A stretch of 64,000 nucleotides of DNA. Source: Agroathelia rolfsii (lineage: Eukaryota; Basidiomycota; Agaricomycetes; Amylocorticiales; Amylocorticiaceae). The notes beneath the pieces are model-generated. The model was given only the letters and a program-made list of their open reading frames with translations, made no database searches and was not told the DNA's origin. Positions 1-11,252 of this stretch are shown here, in pieces. How positions within the stretch are numbered: the stretch's first letter is position 1; each line of letters opens with the position of its first letter. Both the position numbers and the translations under genes were made by a program. The DNA lies in NCBI GenBank assembly GCA_018343915.1, contig JABRWF010000002.1, forward strand, positions 2,728,001 through 2,792,000, read 5' to 3'.

Positions 1-69
1 TGAGCGAAGAGTAAAATTCAGTTTTCTCAATGATTCGAATTCAGGACCCATCTGACGGTATCTTCACAG

Positions 70-598
70 CGGGACACTTAAGCCATACGCTTGTGGACAT
101 GATGACTGCTGGCCTGATGGCGCTTCTATTGGCATGGCAACATTCCAGATGGCGAATCAGCTCACAGAGCACATCAGAGTGAGGCATAATAACGAAATAC
201 AAGGTGACAAACCATTCAGGTGTGCGCTGGAAGGTTGCGACAAGACATGGAGGGTACGTATTGTGACTCTTGACATTGCCACGTTACTGACGATTCCGGT
301 TCTGCCAGACAATTAATGGCTTGTTATATCATCTGCAGTTGTAAGTTACAATAAACACTTCGTGCGCATACATATTCATGGCTCTAGATCCAAATCGCAC
401 CCCGGCGTGCAAACCAAGCGTTCTGCTATGGCTGGTATCAAGAAGACACAGGTTTTCCGATGCACGAAACCTGATTGTAATAAGGAATATCGTCAAATGA
501 GCGGTCTCAAATACCATTTAAATCATGTACGTTGCGTACCATCGTTTTGCACTACGTTTTATCCATCATCTACACCTTTTCAGGGACATACCGGCTAA
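70..598 (+). CDS. C2H2 zinc-finger protein, C-terminal part only (5' end not resolved)
   Basis: Three C2H2 fingers can be read across three exons: one beginning KPYACGHDDC and closing HIRVRH, one beginning KPFRCALEGCDKTW and closing with paired His, and one beginning FRCTKPDC and ending KYHLNHGH. Introns at about 254-308 and 343-389 have GT-AG ends, and a last intron at about 530-583 leaves a four-codon final exon before the TAA. The closing KYHxxHGH finger resembles the C-terminal fingers of Sfp1-type fungal transcription factors, so a nuclear DNA-binding regulator is likely, but the family call is inference. A stop in this frame at 53-55 means the exon must start after it; an AG at 68-69 could be the acceptor. 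The rest of the gene lies upstream, outside the window or in a frame I could not join. It is convergent with ALG10. Confidence 0.7.
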
Positions 599-879
599 CG
601 ATGACATCGACTAATCCAACGAGTGCATAATCTAACAAACTCTTTTTCGTTTTGTTTTGCTGAACTTTTCTTGTTTCGAACAAATCTTTCACTCTTTCAA
701 CAGTAGTTGTATAATAAATATTTTTCTACTACGTACTTACTTACGATGTCCATTTTACACACTCATGCTATACCCACTGTCCTGGCCCTTGACATAATTG
801 CTAACTATATATATTCTGAACTACTACTGAGTATTCCAAATTGCTATTATGGTTCCGTTTTTATCTTCCTCTCTTGCCG

Positions 880-2633
880 TCACCACATAAACCGACCGAC
901 GCCTGGCCTCTCCTTATAGAGGAATACACCGGCGGTAGCCGCGTCTATAAGGGCGTACCATGCACCCTCAAGCAATACAGCCCAGCTTGGAACACCGCTG
1001 ACTTGGGCTCGGAGAAGAATATATGGCACGATGAAATATCGCGGTTCGAGCAGAGGTGTCGGCAGCAGAGTTGGTAACAACAGAATTGGGAGGACGAGGA
1101 CTTGGAGAATGGTCTGGTCTTCGCCTGATTATTTTTGTTTTAAAAGGCAAGATGTCAGCAGGTGTTCAATTTGATTGAGGCATGTTAGTACATACTGATA
1201 CGGAGGAACCACGCCCATGCGGCTGCTTGGTAAATAGGGATAAGAAAGTAAGGTACGATAGGATGGAACATGTAAATGCGCCTCCAGACGTAGAAGGTGT
1301 AGTGTCGGTTGTCTGATAAGAGGAATGGGTGGTGTATGCTGGAGCAGTGTCAGACACGTATAGGTCACATATCCCAACATATCTGCCTCACGTGAACAAA
1401 TGAACTGTAATTGCCATGAAAAGGCCAATTGCAATAGTTGCCATAACTCGTCTGGAAAACAAAACAAACTCGTAACATTGACAACGAAATTGAAGGATGT
1501 TGGCTCACTTCTTATTTCCCAACATGCGATCAAAGATACCTTGCAGAAGACCTTTCACTCCAAGAGGGCCACTGATCAAAATCGGCCATCCGAAGAGCGT
1601 CGCAGCCGCTATGAAATAATATATTTGAGGAATATGGAGTGTTGGAATATGGTTGGATTTATCCCCTACATTACGTTAGTTTATGATGTATATAACGATG
1701 TCAAACGATTGCACTGTACCAAGAACAATTCCACCATTCCAGACAAGAAAAACGCCAAAAGCAGCGAATACAAATGAATAGGGGATGAATGCACGAAGGA
1801 GGTCCGGAAGTACCGCTGGAAGACTGGCAACAATGCGTGGTATATCCCCTACGGAAGTGGGTTGTGTGAAAATCCAAAGTACTGGGGGAAAATACTTACG
1901 TGGACTGGCTTCAAGCGCAGGGGGGTCATATAACTTGGGAGTCGTGCGGCGGAAACGATGCTGCATAATATGTGCAACTCCATAGGCATATAGCACCCAG
2001 ATGATATTAGTTTGCCTAAATGTACAACTAAGTACACCGAGCTACGGCTTAAATTATGATCAATTGTTTTGTCCATGATAGGTAGTTATACTTACGAAAG
2101 CTGCAATCCAATGCTTTCCATTTATTGCAGCGGCAATAGTTCCAAGAACAGTAACCAAACTTGGAAGTTCTGTGTAATACAAGAACGCAAAGAACCACGC
2201 CACTGGGAAGGCTGAGACGACCAGCGCCTCATTGTAGATACGAGGAAAGCTCGGAGGGCGTCGACGAGAGTGAAATGCAAGGAGAGGTGTCAACACAGAA
2301 GGTAAAGCAAGCAAAGAGAGAGCTGTAGTGAGACGAAGGAGTGGCAACGTGCATTTGAACACAAAGACTCGATGAAGGAGCAGTGACAGAATGTAGAGTC
2401 CCGGCGGAGTTGTCAACTTAGGATCGTAAGAGTAATAATCTCCTTGACAGTACGCTTGTGCCTGAGGTACATGGAACGGCTCGTCCTAGAATAAGGTATC
2501 CCATTAACAATCAAGTAATATTATCTAGAATGAGGTTGAATACCATGTATGGTTCTGCTACGATGGTGTTGAATTCCTTGAGTACCGCTATAGTGGTAGC
2601 CGCAAAGATCACATAGTTTAAAGCAGTAGACAT
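880..2633 (-). CDS. ALG10: ALG10/Die2 dolichyl-phosphate-glucose alpha-1,2-glucosyltransferase
   Basis: This ER membrane enzyme adds the third and last glucose from dolichyl-phosphate-glucose to the lipid-linked oligosaccharide used for N-glycosylation. The N-terminus reads MSTALNYVIFAATTIAVL, a membrane segment, followed after an intron at about 2486-2543 by DEPFHVPQAQAYCQGDYYSY and LTTPPGLY, the lumenal signature with the acidic pair expected of a GT-C fold. Later exons give WNGGIVLG, a stretch starting DKSNHIPTLHIPQIYYF, then HPFLLSDNRHYTFYVWRR, which is highly characteristic of ALG10. The C-terminal exon ends with TPLLEPRYFIVPYILLRAQ and a final membrane segment. About six exons, all with GT-AG introns. 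The stop at 880 faces the zinc-finger gene's stop at 598, and the start is divergent from the S9C peptidase gene. The length fits the family. Confidence 0.92.
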
Positions 2634-3126
2634 CTTGAATTTTTATATGGGAAGAATATATAGAATTGGATATTAGCCCAGGTCGGGAGCACCGAGTCTT
2701 GCGGCACTGCTGCTGTCGTGTAACTTCAGCGATGTAATGGCGAATGTGATCAAGTCTGGACTTCTTTTATTAGAAGTCGGCATCGATTATAGAAGTGTGA
2801 CTACGTGACTTCTCGTGACTCTGGGGTCATTTCAAGTTTGAACGTTTTTTTGGCAGCCCTCAGGCCTCTTAATATTCATCATGATATAGTTCCTTTGTCT
2901 AGAACCATGTATTTCTGTTAAAGAACGTCGAAAAAGCCTTTGATTTCTTCTACTCTGAATTTGTGGTCGTAGCATGTTCAAGTTTGGCGTTTGACTTCGC
3001 GAGCTGGGCATGAATGAGGTCGGTTGTCACGAGCTCAAGAGACATAAACACAACTAGCCCGTTATCGCGTGATTTTAAGTATAATCTAACTAAGATATCA
3101 ACGCCCATTCGAACCTCCGAAACACA
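2634..3126. promoter_or_regulatory. Divergent intergenic region between ALG10 and the S9C peptidase
   Basis: This 493-nt stretch separates two start codons on opposite strands, so it must hold both promoters. It is AT-rich and contains no reading frame that looks coding. I could not assign specific factor sites. Confidence 0.5.
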
Positions 3127-5571
3127 ATGTCCACACTTACCAGTATTTATAACAAACTCACAGAAATACCACTTCCCGGTGGTGCAAAATTCATAGACAA
3201 AGATGGTAATAATGCATCTGTTTGTATTGTTTTCCGGACGAATGTTATTGATCATATTTTTCGCCAGTTCTTGAGGTCTCCTACAGCTTCGCCGATCACG
3301 TCCAAAATAAAAAGAGGACCATTTACAAGAACATATTCCTTTCTGGAGATTACACCCAAGTCGGTCCGACTCATGATCAAGGGGATATAGTAGCCTCCGC
3401 CATCTCTCCATCGAGGAAACACATCGCCAAGCTGAGGGAAGTGCAATCTAGCGACTCCAAGAAGCGGTTTGTAGAGATCTGGTCGAAAGACAGTCTTTTG
3501 ATTTGCAAGGACGTAACCGAAGCGCATGACTCTTTCTACACAGATGGTATGAGCGCCAACCAAGATATAACAGAACTAGTCTTCTTATCTTCAGCAGAAC
3601 ACATTGCATCTTTATCTTTCAACAGCTCGGAACAGTGTGTCGTTTACTCAGCCGAAGCAAACGCTCCGAAAGGAGATGATGAAATCGACCCATATGCAAA
3701 ATTTCGCTACACTCCGCATCTCGGGGAGGGCCTGGCGGGGAAACGCAGACCAACACTATATTTCTTACACTTCTCACTAGGGTCAAAAGAATCCAGCATT
3801 ACATCTTACGCTCACCCCGATGGTAGTACGCTCTTCGGTCAAGCCATCTTCGCGGCATCCCAAGGAGACAGTGATATCCTTTATGCGACTGGTTATGCAA
3901 ATCTAAACAATGACCGTCGCTTGGGTATAAAGTGGTGCTTAAACAGACCCACCACTATCTGGAGACTGGATTTGTCGAAGACTACACATCAAGTACACGC
4001 ATCTCAAAAGCCCACCCTTCCTGGGAAAGCTTATCGATCTCCTCGATTGTTCGGAAATCAATTATACTGGCTAGCAAGCGATACCGAAGGAGTGGGACAT
4101 GCCTCTTGTTCCAGTCTTTACTCCTCCGATGTCCTTGTTTCTACATCTAAATGTCTTGTGGACGTTGTCTGGGACTATAAACATACCGCCAATAACAGTT
4201 TAGAATTTCCTGGACTATTTCCGGCGACTGTTTCTCTCCCAGTATATCCATTCTTATCACTGGGAACGCACGAGGGCCCTGGAAAGAGAGACTGTCTAGT
4301 GCTATCATCTACATGGGGATCCCGAACAACCATTGTCCTCGTCGATTTAGCCTCGGGCCAAGCGAAAGATCTCACACCTATAGGGGGTCCTGCCGATACC
4401 TCATCTTCCGACACACCGCATTACATTTCAAACCAGACGAATCCAGTATTTTCATGGTCCCTCCTGACCACGGATGGCGCCGAGCGCATTGTTTGTTCGC
4501 GTAGTGCACCAGGAATACCTCCTGAGATCGTGTTGGGAACATTGCTTCCAGGTGGCATTGTGAGATGGACCGTGATTGATAAGCCAAATCTTGATCAAGA
4601 GCGTAAGTTTATTCACCTGCTCATGCTGATAATGCCATGATATATTCTGACGGGCGAAAAAGTCAGGACTAAACTCGCATCCCTCGAGTCCTTTATTATC
4701 CGTATTCCAGGCCATGAGCCCACGGAAACTATTATCGTCCGTGAAGTTTCCAAAGAAAAGGACGCCAGATATTGCATCACAATCCCTCATGGTGGTCCGC
4801 ATGCAACTTCAACTACTGCATTCAACGCTGCTGTGGCCGCGTTTGCTCTCCAAGATTGTGAGTGTATTGTTGTAATCCGCTGATCTAAGTTTTCTGAGAA
4901 GGATTTAGTCATTGTCGCCCTGCCAAATTATACGGGCTCACTTGGATTTGGAGAAACGGCCGCAAGGAAACTTCTAGGACAATGCGGGACTCTTGATGTG
5001 TCCGATTGCATCTCGAGTGATGTCTATCTCGACGAACAAGGAATTTCAACCCCTGGAAAGCATTTCTTGTGGGGAGGCAGTCACGGTGGATTCCTTACCG
5101 GACACTGCAAGTACATTCCGTTGTTCATGTGATATTTTACACTAATTGGGAGGATGCTCAGTGATAGGAAGATATCCCGATGTTTACTCCGCCGCCGTAT
5201 TAAGAAATCCAGTCATCTCTTGCGGTGAGATATCCACCTCGGACATCGCCGACTGGTATTTCACCGAGTTCGGTTTCCCTTATCCTACAACATCGCCCCC
5301 GTCTTCCGTACCGCCAGAGACGTATAAATCGTTGTATCTGGCTTCACCGGTTGCCCATATAGACGGTATTAAAGCAAGGGTTTTGCTACTTATAGGGTTG
5401 TCAGACCAGCGAGTCGCGCCCACTCAAGGAATCAATTATTATCACGATCTCAAGGCCAAAGGAAAAGAGGTAGATATGCTTGTTTTCCCCGACGCCGATC
5501 ATTCTTTGGACGGAGTTGAGGTGGCTAGGATCTCGTGGCAGTCTAGTTTGGAGTGGTTTATCGATGCTTGA
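3127..5571 (+). CDS. Acylaminoacyl-peptidase-like serine peptidase (family S9C)
   Basis: This is a prolyl-oligopeptidase-clan hydrolase that probably releases N-acylated amino acids from peptides in the cytosol, since no signal peptide is seen. The N-terminus (MSTLTSIYNKLTEIPLPGG) leads into a long beta-propeller-type region up to roughly 4600, followed by the alpha/beta-hydrolase domain. The catalytic triad is visible: Ser in GGSHGG (codon 5079-5081), Asp in GLSDQRVAP (5404-5406) and His in DADHSLDG (5500-5502). The oxyanion-region motif ITIPHGGPHA is also present. Intron 1 is best placed at 3206-3267, giving DKD joined to VLEVSYSFADH. Further short introns lie near 4602-4662, 4859-4908 and 5107-5160. 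The triad and S9 architecture are clear; acylaminoacyl-peptidase rather than another dipeptidyl peptidase is the best match but is inferred. Confidence 0.88.
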
Positions 5572-6074
5572 AAGAAAGGCCCCGGGTCTAACTTCTAGTG
5601 CGCATACGTTGCTCACCTGACACGACTCATGAACCCAAGGATTAAACGCTAATGTAACAATTGCGATGTACAAATATCACGGGCCTAATGCTACGGAAAT
5701 TAACAAAATTAAGAAAACATCAAGTGTGCACACAAGTCGTTATGCCAACATGGTCAATAGAGGATATACAGACCGAACATACTCAATGATATCTTGCATT
5801 CAAAGCGAGTTGGTGCAGCATTCCGGCACACAACTGAATCAACGTGCTTTCAGTCTCATCGTCAACTCTCCACATGGTAACATGAACTTCCCGAGCTTCG
5901 GAAGTCACTGGGACGATCAATGTGCACATCACATTCCCGTTTCTATATATCCTGTATCAATCGGATCACTCGGTACTCAAGGTAACAAGACTCGGTCAGT
6001 TTCACTTTTGTTACCCACGTCATATGTTCTCATGAATCGTAAATTTAAGGCTAGCACCCCAACGAACCAAAAAT
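5572..6074. other. Intergenic region between the S9C peptidase and GH71 genes
   Basis: About 500 nt with the peptidase 3' flank and the upstream promoter of the glucanase. A reading frame is open from 5666 into the GH71 first exon, but it looks non-coding and runs through the TATA box, so I do not call a gene. No repeats or RNA genes seen. Confidence 0.5.
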
Positions 6075-6084
6075 CTATATATAA
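6075..6084 (+). promoter_or_regulatory. TATA box of the GH71 gene
   Basis: The sequence TATATATAAG lies about 65 nt upstream of the ATG at 6149, a good distance for a fungal core promoter with a short 5' UTR. A TATA box fits an inducible secreted enzyme. Seen directly; function inferred. Confidence 0.55.
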
Positions 6085-6148
6085 GCGGCTGGTGACCATC
6101 CACGTTCAAGTCGTTCTTGGGTATCCGAGTCTTCGAGTGTTGCCCAAT

Positions 6149-7719
6149 ATGCACGCCGTATCTCTGGCAGTGTCAGTCTTTGGATCATCTCTCTTGATTA
6201 GGTCCACCAATGCGGCAGCTGTCTTTGCTCATTTTATGGTTAATTTCATATGTTTCTTCAACTCATAGAGACATTTAGTTCCCCTAAATGCTTAACTGCT
6301 AGGCACAAAATGCATATTCATATGCTGAATCGGACTGGGCAAATGACATTTCGACAGCTGCGGGAATAGGTATTGATGGGTTCGGTAAGTGAATTGATAG
6401 ACATATTTGGAGAACATATTCAATTTACTCTATATAGCATTAAACATCGCCGAGAACGATTATGAGGTGGCAAGAATCAATGATGCCTTTGCTGCCGCAG
6501 AAGCAGCTGGTTTCAAGTTGTTTTACTCATTTGATATGTCCTACACATGGGATGCATCCGACATTGTTTCTATTGTATCGAGCAATGCCAACAGCTCGAG
6601 CATGTATCGTTGGAACAACAAGGTCCTCCTCTCCACATACAGTGGTGAATCTTATGGAGATTCCTTTTGGTCTGGTGTGAAATCGTCCCTGTCAGACGCT
6701 GGTGTGGATGTGACATTCGCACCTGCCTTTACCACCTACCGTGATCCTTCGGATGCAAATACGTTGCTGAGCACCTTCTCTAGTATCGACGGATTCTTCA
6801 ATTGGTGGTCTTGGTAAAATGCATATACTCTTAATACTAGGCATTACATTACTAACAATTTACCAACTGCAGGCCCGACGATGTCGATTCACTACTAACT
6901 ACAACTACCGATCTGGCGTACCAGTCCATTATTAAATCATCTCGTACTGGTCCATACATTATGTGTAAGTGGTCTTGTATCAGCAAGCCGGTTTCGTAAT
7001 GCTGATCGTTCTTTTCAGCTGTTTCACCTTGGCAATTCAAGAACCTTGGAGGTGACAATGACTGGGTTGAGCTTAGTGATACACTTTGGCAATATCGCTG
7101 GGAGCAAGCCATTGACGATGTGAAGCCGGACATCGTTGAGATCGTCACCTGGAATGATTATGCAGAGTCCCATTACATCGGAGACATCAACCCTAACGTC
7201 TATCTCGGCACGGATGCATCAGAATACGTTGATGGATTTGTCCACGCTCCATGGAGAATTGTCGCTCAATATTATATCTCCTGGTACAAGACAGGCTCAG
7301 CACCTACCGTTACAGTAAGTGTCCAAAGTTCTTAGAATCATCATCCTTGTCTTCAACAGGTCCCTTCCATGTAGGATGATCAAATCATTTTCTGGTACCG
7401 CTCACATCCCAAAAACGTAACCTGTACGACGGGAGATCTTCCACGTAACGCAGACTTCCCGGCTGACGCGATATTCGCCCTTGCTTTGTTGTCATCTCCT
7501 GCCAACATTTCCTTGGATGTTGGATCTTCCCACTCGGAGTTTCTGGCCAGTGCCGGTGCAACTTTAGGGAGTGTTCCCTTCCCAACGGAGGACTCGCAGA
7601 TCCCCTATCTTCAAATCATCAGAGGTGGCACTCAGGTGAAGGCAGGGTACGGAAGCGTGTATATCACACAGTCATGCGATTACTACAATTTCAACCCGTG
7701 GGTTGGTGTAATTAGCTAA
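6149..7719 (+). CDS. Secreted glycoside hydrolase family 71 alpha-1,3-glucanase (mutanase)
   Basis: It hydrolyses alpha-1,3-glucan, a fungal cell-wall polymer, and so may act in wall remodelling or feeding on other fungi. The start at 6149 gives a hydrophobic signal peptide (MHAVSLAVSVFGSSLLIRST) before AAAVFAHFM, the usual GH71 beginning. Further family landmarks are GIDGFALNIAEND, FKLFYSFDMSY, FFNWWSWP, GPYIMSVSPWQFKN and VTWNDYAESHYIG, followed by the C-terminal beta region with DDQIIFWYRSHP. About six exons; clear introns include 6239-6302, 6386-6438, 6817-6873 and one near 6965-7018. The last codons read WVGVIS. The length, about 430-440 residues, matches a GH71 catalytic unit without an extra carbohydrate-binding module. 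No neighbours suggest a cluster. Confidence 0.92.
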
Positions 7720-8603
7720 ATTACCACGTAAATAAGCGGGAAAATATTAATTGTGAGGGTATTTGTTATACTCCATTACATTTTGTTTTTGTTTTTGCTC
7801 GTGTAGACGGTATATGGAAGCTCCAAAGTCTTTTAGATCAATTATCCTCAGGTTCCTTTATGACTGCTGACTAATATTCGTTAGAATAGTTCAAGTGTCT
7901 TTGCACTTGCTCCTAACTTCGACCCATTATACTAGGTTTGGGAGACCATAGACAGATAACATACTTTATCAGGTTCGTAAGTACGCCTCGTATATCCGGA
8001 CAAATATAAAATATCCTTAGGACTTGCTAGGATAATATTAGTTCGGAATCGTGATATGATGCAGCAATCATGAGAACGGCTGACATTCTGGCATCAAAAA
8101 AGACCTCCGATACCGTTATCTAAGAAGCCAGTGGAGTATCACTTGTATCGGAGTCAGCTAGCAAGGAATACACATGGATGTTCACGTTGAAAATGCATTA
8201 TGTACATAACTAGACGTCTATGGTCAATGAATGTTTCCTCGTGCATGCCGCGATGCATACAACACTCGATTAAAGGGTCCCTCATAAGTAATCGCAGGGC
8301 AATTAACACATGTTCTTTAGCAATTCGGCGGCTACACTGCGGGGGTTCACTCGCCGGCCATGGAAGCATGGACCACATTCCCTCAGTCTTGTGACACACC
8401 CGTGACAAGCGGTCGCTGCGTGACACAGCCGCGCTATTCAACATTTCCATTTATAGCAATCATAGGTAACGACTTGCAAAGTGTCCCAGTCATTCCCCCA
8501 TCTGCGACCTCTCATTTCCTCCGTCTTGTTTTGCGCCTTCCACTCACAATTTCACTCTTGGTGTCACGATCCACAAAAAAAAAGTCTTTGATTTACCCTA
8601 GCC
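7720..8603. other. Intergenic region without a recognisable gene
   Basis: About 880 nt containing the 3' flank of the GH71 gene and the promoter of the coiled-coil protein gene. I see no convincing coding exon, tRNA or repeat. Just before the next ATG there is a pyrimidine-rich tract and a run of A residues (about 8575-8583). Confidence 0.5.
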
Positions 8604-10754
8604 ATGGGAGATGCCACTGTCTCTACGGGACATGCTCGTCCGCCTTCAGCGCCGCTTGGTTCTTCGACGAGATCGAATGTTACGAGTAGTAATGCGAAGC
8701 CCAAGCCACGCCCATCTATCCGACAGAGCTTTAACTTGAGCTCTATGGGCAAGGCAATAGCAGAAGTTATGAATAAAGACAAAGAACGCGAGAAAGAGAA
8801 GAGTCAACCGACGTCCGCAATCAACACTGACAATCCTCGTGCACGAAATAGTGCAGCTGCCAGGCCATCCCTCGAATCAAACACGCGACCCCCCTCTGTC
8901 CATATAAGACGAACAAGGAAGGACTCCGCACTACCTATACCAGCCATTGCCCCTTCATCAGAAGACATGGGTGTAAAGACATCCGACGGCACCTCAGCCG
9001 CTGTACCGCGTGCTGGCCATATGACACTGCGCCCACGAAAGGCGCCTGCTCCAGCAAACAACGCCTCTTCTGCGTTACCTAAATATCGTCCTCGCTCCGG
9101 TATCATTACTGAGCCCGTTGTGATCCAGAAGAAACCTCTAACCACGAAACGAAAGACGAAAAACAGTGAGGATGCTAAGGAAGATGAAGATGCAAAACCG
9201 AAGAGCAAGACTGGCGAATCGAAATTGAATGCCGCTAATGAGCCAATCAAGATTGAAGGCCTCGCGAGCTCACCATCGCATCGTCGTGTAGCCCTAAAGG
9301 AGGCGCTGGCTTCAGCAGTAAACGTTTCACCTTCGAGGAAAGCATCACCAAAACCCTCGTCCAGCTCACCCTCACCATCTCATTCATCGATGATGGACGG
9401 CAAAGTGGTCTCATCAAGAATACTGGCTTCCTCTGCGTCCGCTCGCTCAACTCCTGGTGGTCGTTCGTTGAAAGAGCATAGCGGATCTAGTGGAACTCCC
9501 GTCGCTTCCAGTCCGCTAAGATCCTCTTTACGGTCACGCCCCGAATCTCCGCTTGCTCGCCACTCTCGTCGGGAGAGTAAGTCCAATTCTTTGGTCGTCA
9601 AGATGCCTGCGTTGTCAAAACCACCAACCGGAAAGGTATTCGAGGACTCGGATGGCAGTGACTCATCGGCAGATGAAGAGGATGTCGAGATGCTTTTAGC
9701 ACCAACTGCCTCCCCTGGAGCGCCTACTCCTGCTATCCCGCGTGTCCGAGAGCGTACCAACGCTCTTCAGACACCCAATCGTGCTTTTGTAACCGGGAGC
9801 AAACCCACCAGTGTCACACAAGAATCTCTAAGTCAGCTTCCTTCACGAGCGGACATGTCCTATCTTTCACCGCCCTCGGACTCGTCTCCCAGTCGACGTC
9901 TCGACCCCAAGAGTAGTTTGACTGGTGCCGAGCGTGGCTCCATACTCTCTTGGGAACAACTGAGCGCACGGACAATGGGTGTTGATGAGCTTGGCACAAT
10001 GCTATCGGATGTGGCCGCACCATTCACCGGTGTTGGTACTCTGGATTCGCGCGCAGGCTCGCCGAGTCCTATTATACCGTCTCTCTCGAAAATACCTGAG
10101 AGTCCGTTACTCACCGCCGCTATGCCTTCCCCTGGCGGCTATGGCAGCATTTCGCAAGTGCTTTTACCTGCTGTGACTCCCTCCCCTGCGCCTAGAATCA
10201 TCCATCGTGAGAACATACTCGACGATGATGACGACGACGATGATGATGATAAGGCAGTCATTGCGCCACCCAACACTGTCCCTATGCTGAGGCTGAAAGT
10301 GGCTAAAACCGAGACACTGGCCAAAGAGCGACTACAACGCATCGAAGCTCTCGAACAAGAATTGCATGAGATGAGAACCGCCAGATCGCGTGAACGGGAG
10401 GAGCAATTCTCCCAGATCAATTCGTTGGAAGAGCAGCTGGAGCAGACGTCGCTACGCACGATGCAAATGGAGGAACAGGCTGCTGCTAGAGCAACCGAGA
10501 TTGAGACTCACATGCGCGCTAATGAGGCGCGGTACGAAGCCGAGGCTCAGGCTCAGAAAGCGGAAGCCGTTCGCCGAGCAAAGGTCGTGTCTTCCGCCAT
10601 GGAGCAGCGCAAATATGTTGCTACCGTAGCGAAGCAAGAATGGGCGCATGTTCGCGAAGTAGCGGATTGCGAGCTGACAGCAATTGAATCTGATATTGCA
10701 TCGCTTAATACCCTTTTGATGGGGTTAGACCTTCACTTGCAGCAACTGCAGTGA
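8604..10754 (+). CDS. Uncharacterised Ser/Pro-rich protein with C-terminal coiled coil
   Basis: A single-exon gene of 716 codons that I do not recognise. Residues 1 to about 540 are low-complexity, rich in Ser, Pro, Lys and Arg, with many SP/TP dipeptides that could be phosphorylated by proline-directed kinases. A run of ten or more Asp follows at about residue 545. From about residue 570 to the end the sequence is strongly heptad-like and charged (for example LQRIEALEQELHEMRT and INSLEEQLEQTS), predicting a long coiled coil. No enzyme motif, signal peptide or membrane segment is visible. The architecture (disordered basic N-terminus, coiled-coil C-terminus) is common among cytoskeletal, spindle-pole and polarity adaptors; the mitotic genes next door make such a role attractive, but it is a guess. 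The start at 8604 is the first in-frame ATG after the pyrimidine tract. Confidence 0.8.
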   Translation: MGDATVSTGHARPPSAPLGSSTRSNVTSSNAKPKPRPSIRQSFNLSSMGKAIAEVMNKDKEREKEKSQPTSAINTDNPRARNSAAARPSLESNTRPPSVHIRRTRKDSALPIPAIAPSSEDMGVKTSDGTSAAVPRAGHMTLRPRKAPAPANNASSALPKYRPRSGIITEPVVIQKKPLTTKRKTKNSEDAKEDEDAKPKSKTGESKLNAANEPIKIEGLASSPSHRRVALKEALASAVNVSPSRKASPKPSSSSPSPSHSSMMDGKVVSSRILASSASARSTPGGRSLKEHSGSSGTPVASSPLRSSLRSRPESPLARHSRRESKSNSLVVKMPALSKPPTGKVFEDSDGSDSSADEEDVEMLLAPTASPGAPTPAIPRVRERTNALQTPNRAFVTGSKPTSVTQESLSQLPSRADMSYLSPPSDSSPSRRLDPKSSLTGAERGSILSWEQLSARTMGVDELGTMLSDVAAPFTGVGTLDSRAGSPSPIIPSLSKIPESPLLTAAMPSPGGYGSISQVLLPAVTPSPAPRIIHRENILDDDDDDDDDDKAVIAPPNTVPMLRLKVAKTETLAKERLQRIEALEQELHEMRTARSREREEQFSQINSLEEQLEQTSLRTMQMEEQAAARATEIETHMRANEARYEAEAQAQKAEAVRRAKVVSSAMEQRKYVATVAKQEWAHVREVADCELTAIESDIASLNTLLMGLDLHLQQLQ

Positions 10755-11252
10755 GGGTTATAGACTTGTGTATTCATTTTAGTTTTCGAACCATTTTTTC
10801 CGTATGTTGCTGCTTCTCTACCCCCCTGATCTTTTGTTATGCTGATTCCGATCTTTGTTTTGCCAATGCTAGTGCTATATCCATTTACACGGCCAGGCCG
10901 TGGACGAAATCTCCATCTTACACCATTCATTTTACTTCGAACGAGGATTCCTGAATATATACTAGTGTTGTAGTTATTTACTCATCCGGCGTTTCCTTTC
11001 ATTCCTTTCATTTTCTTTTTTGTGACGATTTTTTATGCCCCAATATTTTCATGATGTCCATTGTATATGTATTGCACGAAATCTTGAATTTATTGTGAAT
11101 AGTAAGAAAAGCTGTGTGTGACGGTTACATATACTTTTTAAATGTACCGAAAATTGTTCCCAATTGAAATAGACCGCGAAGATAATGCATGCCATATTCA
11201 AAAAAGTCCCCGATAAATATGAATAAACATAAGGTAAATGCGTGTGCTTAGA
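10755..11252. other. Intergenic region between convergent genes
   Basis: About 500 nt of AT-rich sequence holding the 3' flanks of the coiled-coil gene and of SPC7. No coding potential, tRNA or repeat was recognised. Confidence 0.5.

Noticed and set aside
5666..6148. N-terminal extension of the GH71 protein from the open frame starting at 5666
   Set aside because: It would hide the signal peptide inside the protein and run through the TATA box; the composition does not look coding.
10205..10250. GA-rich/GAT repeat as a microsatellite element
   Set aside because: It encodes the Asp run of the coiled-coil protein in frame, so it is part of the coding sequence.
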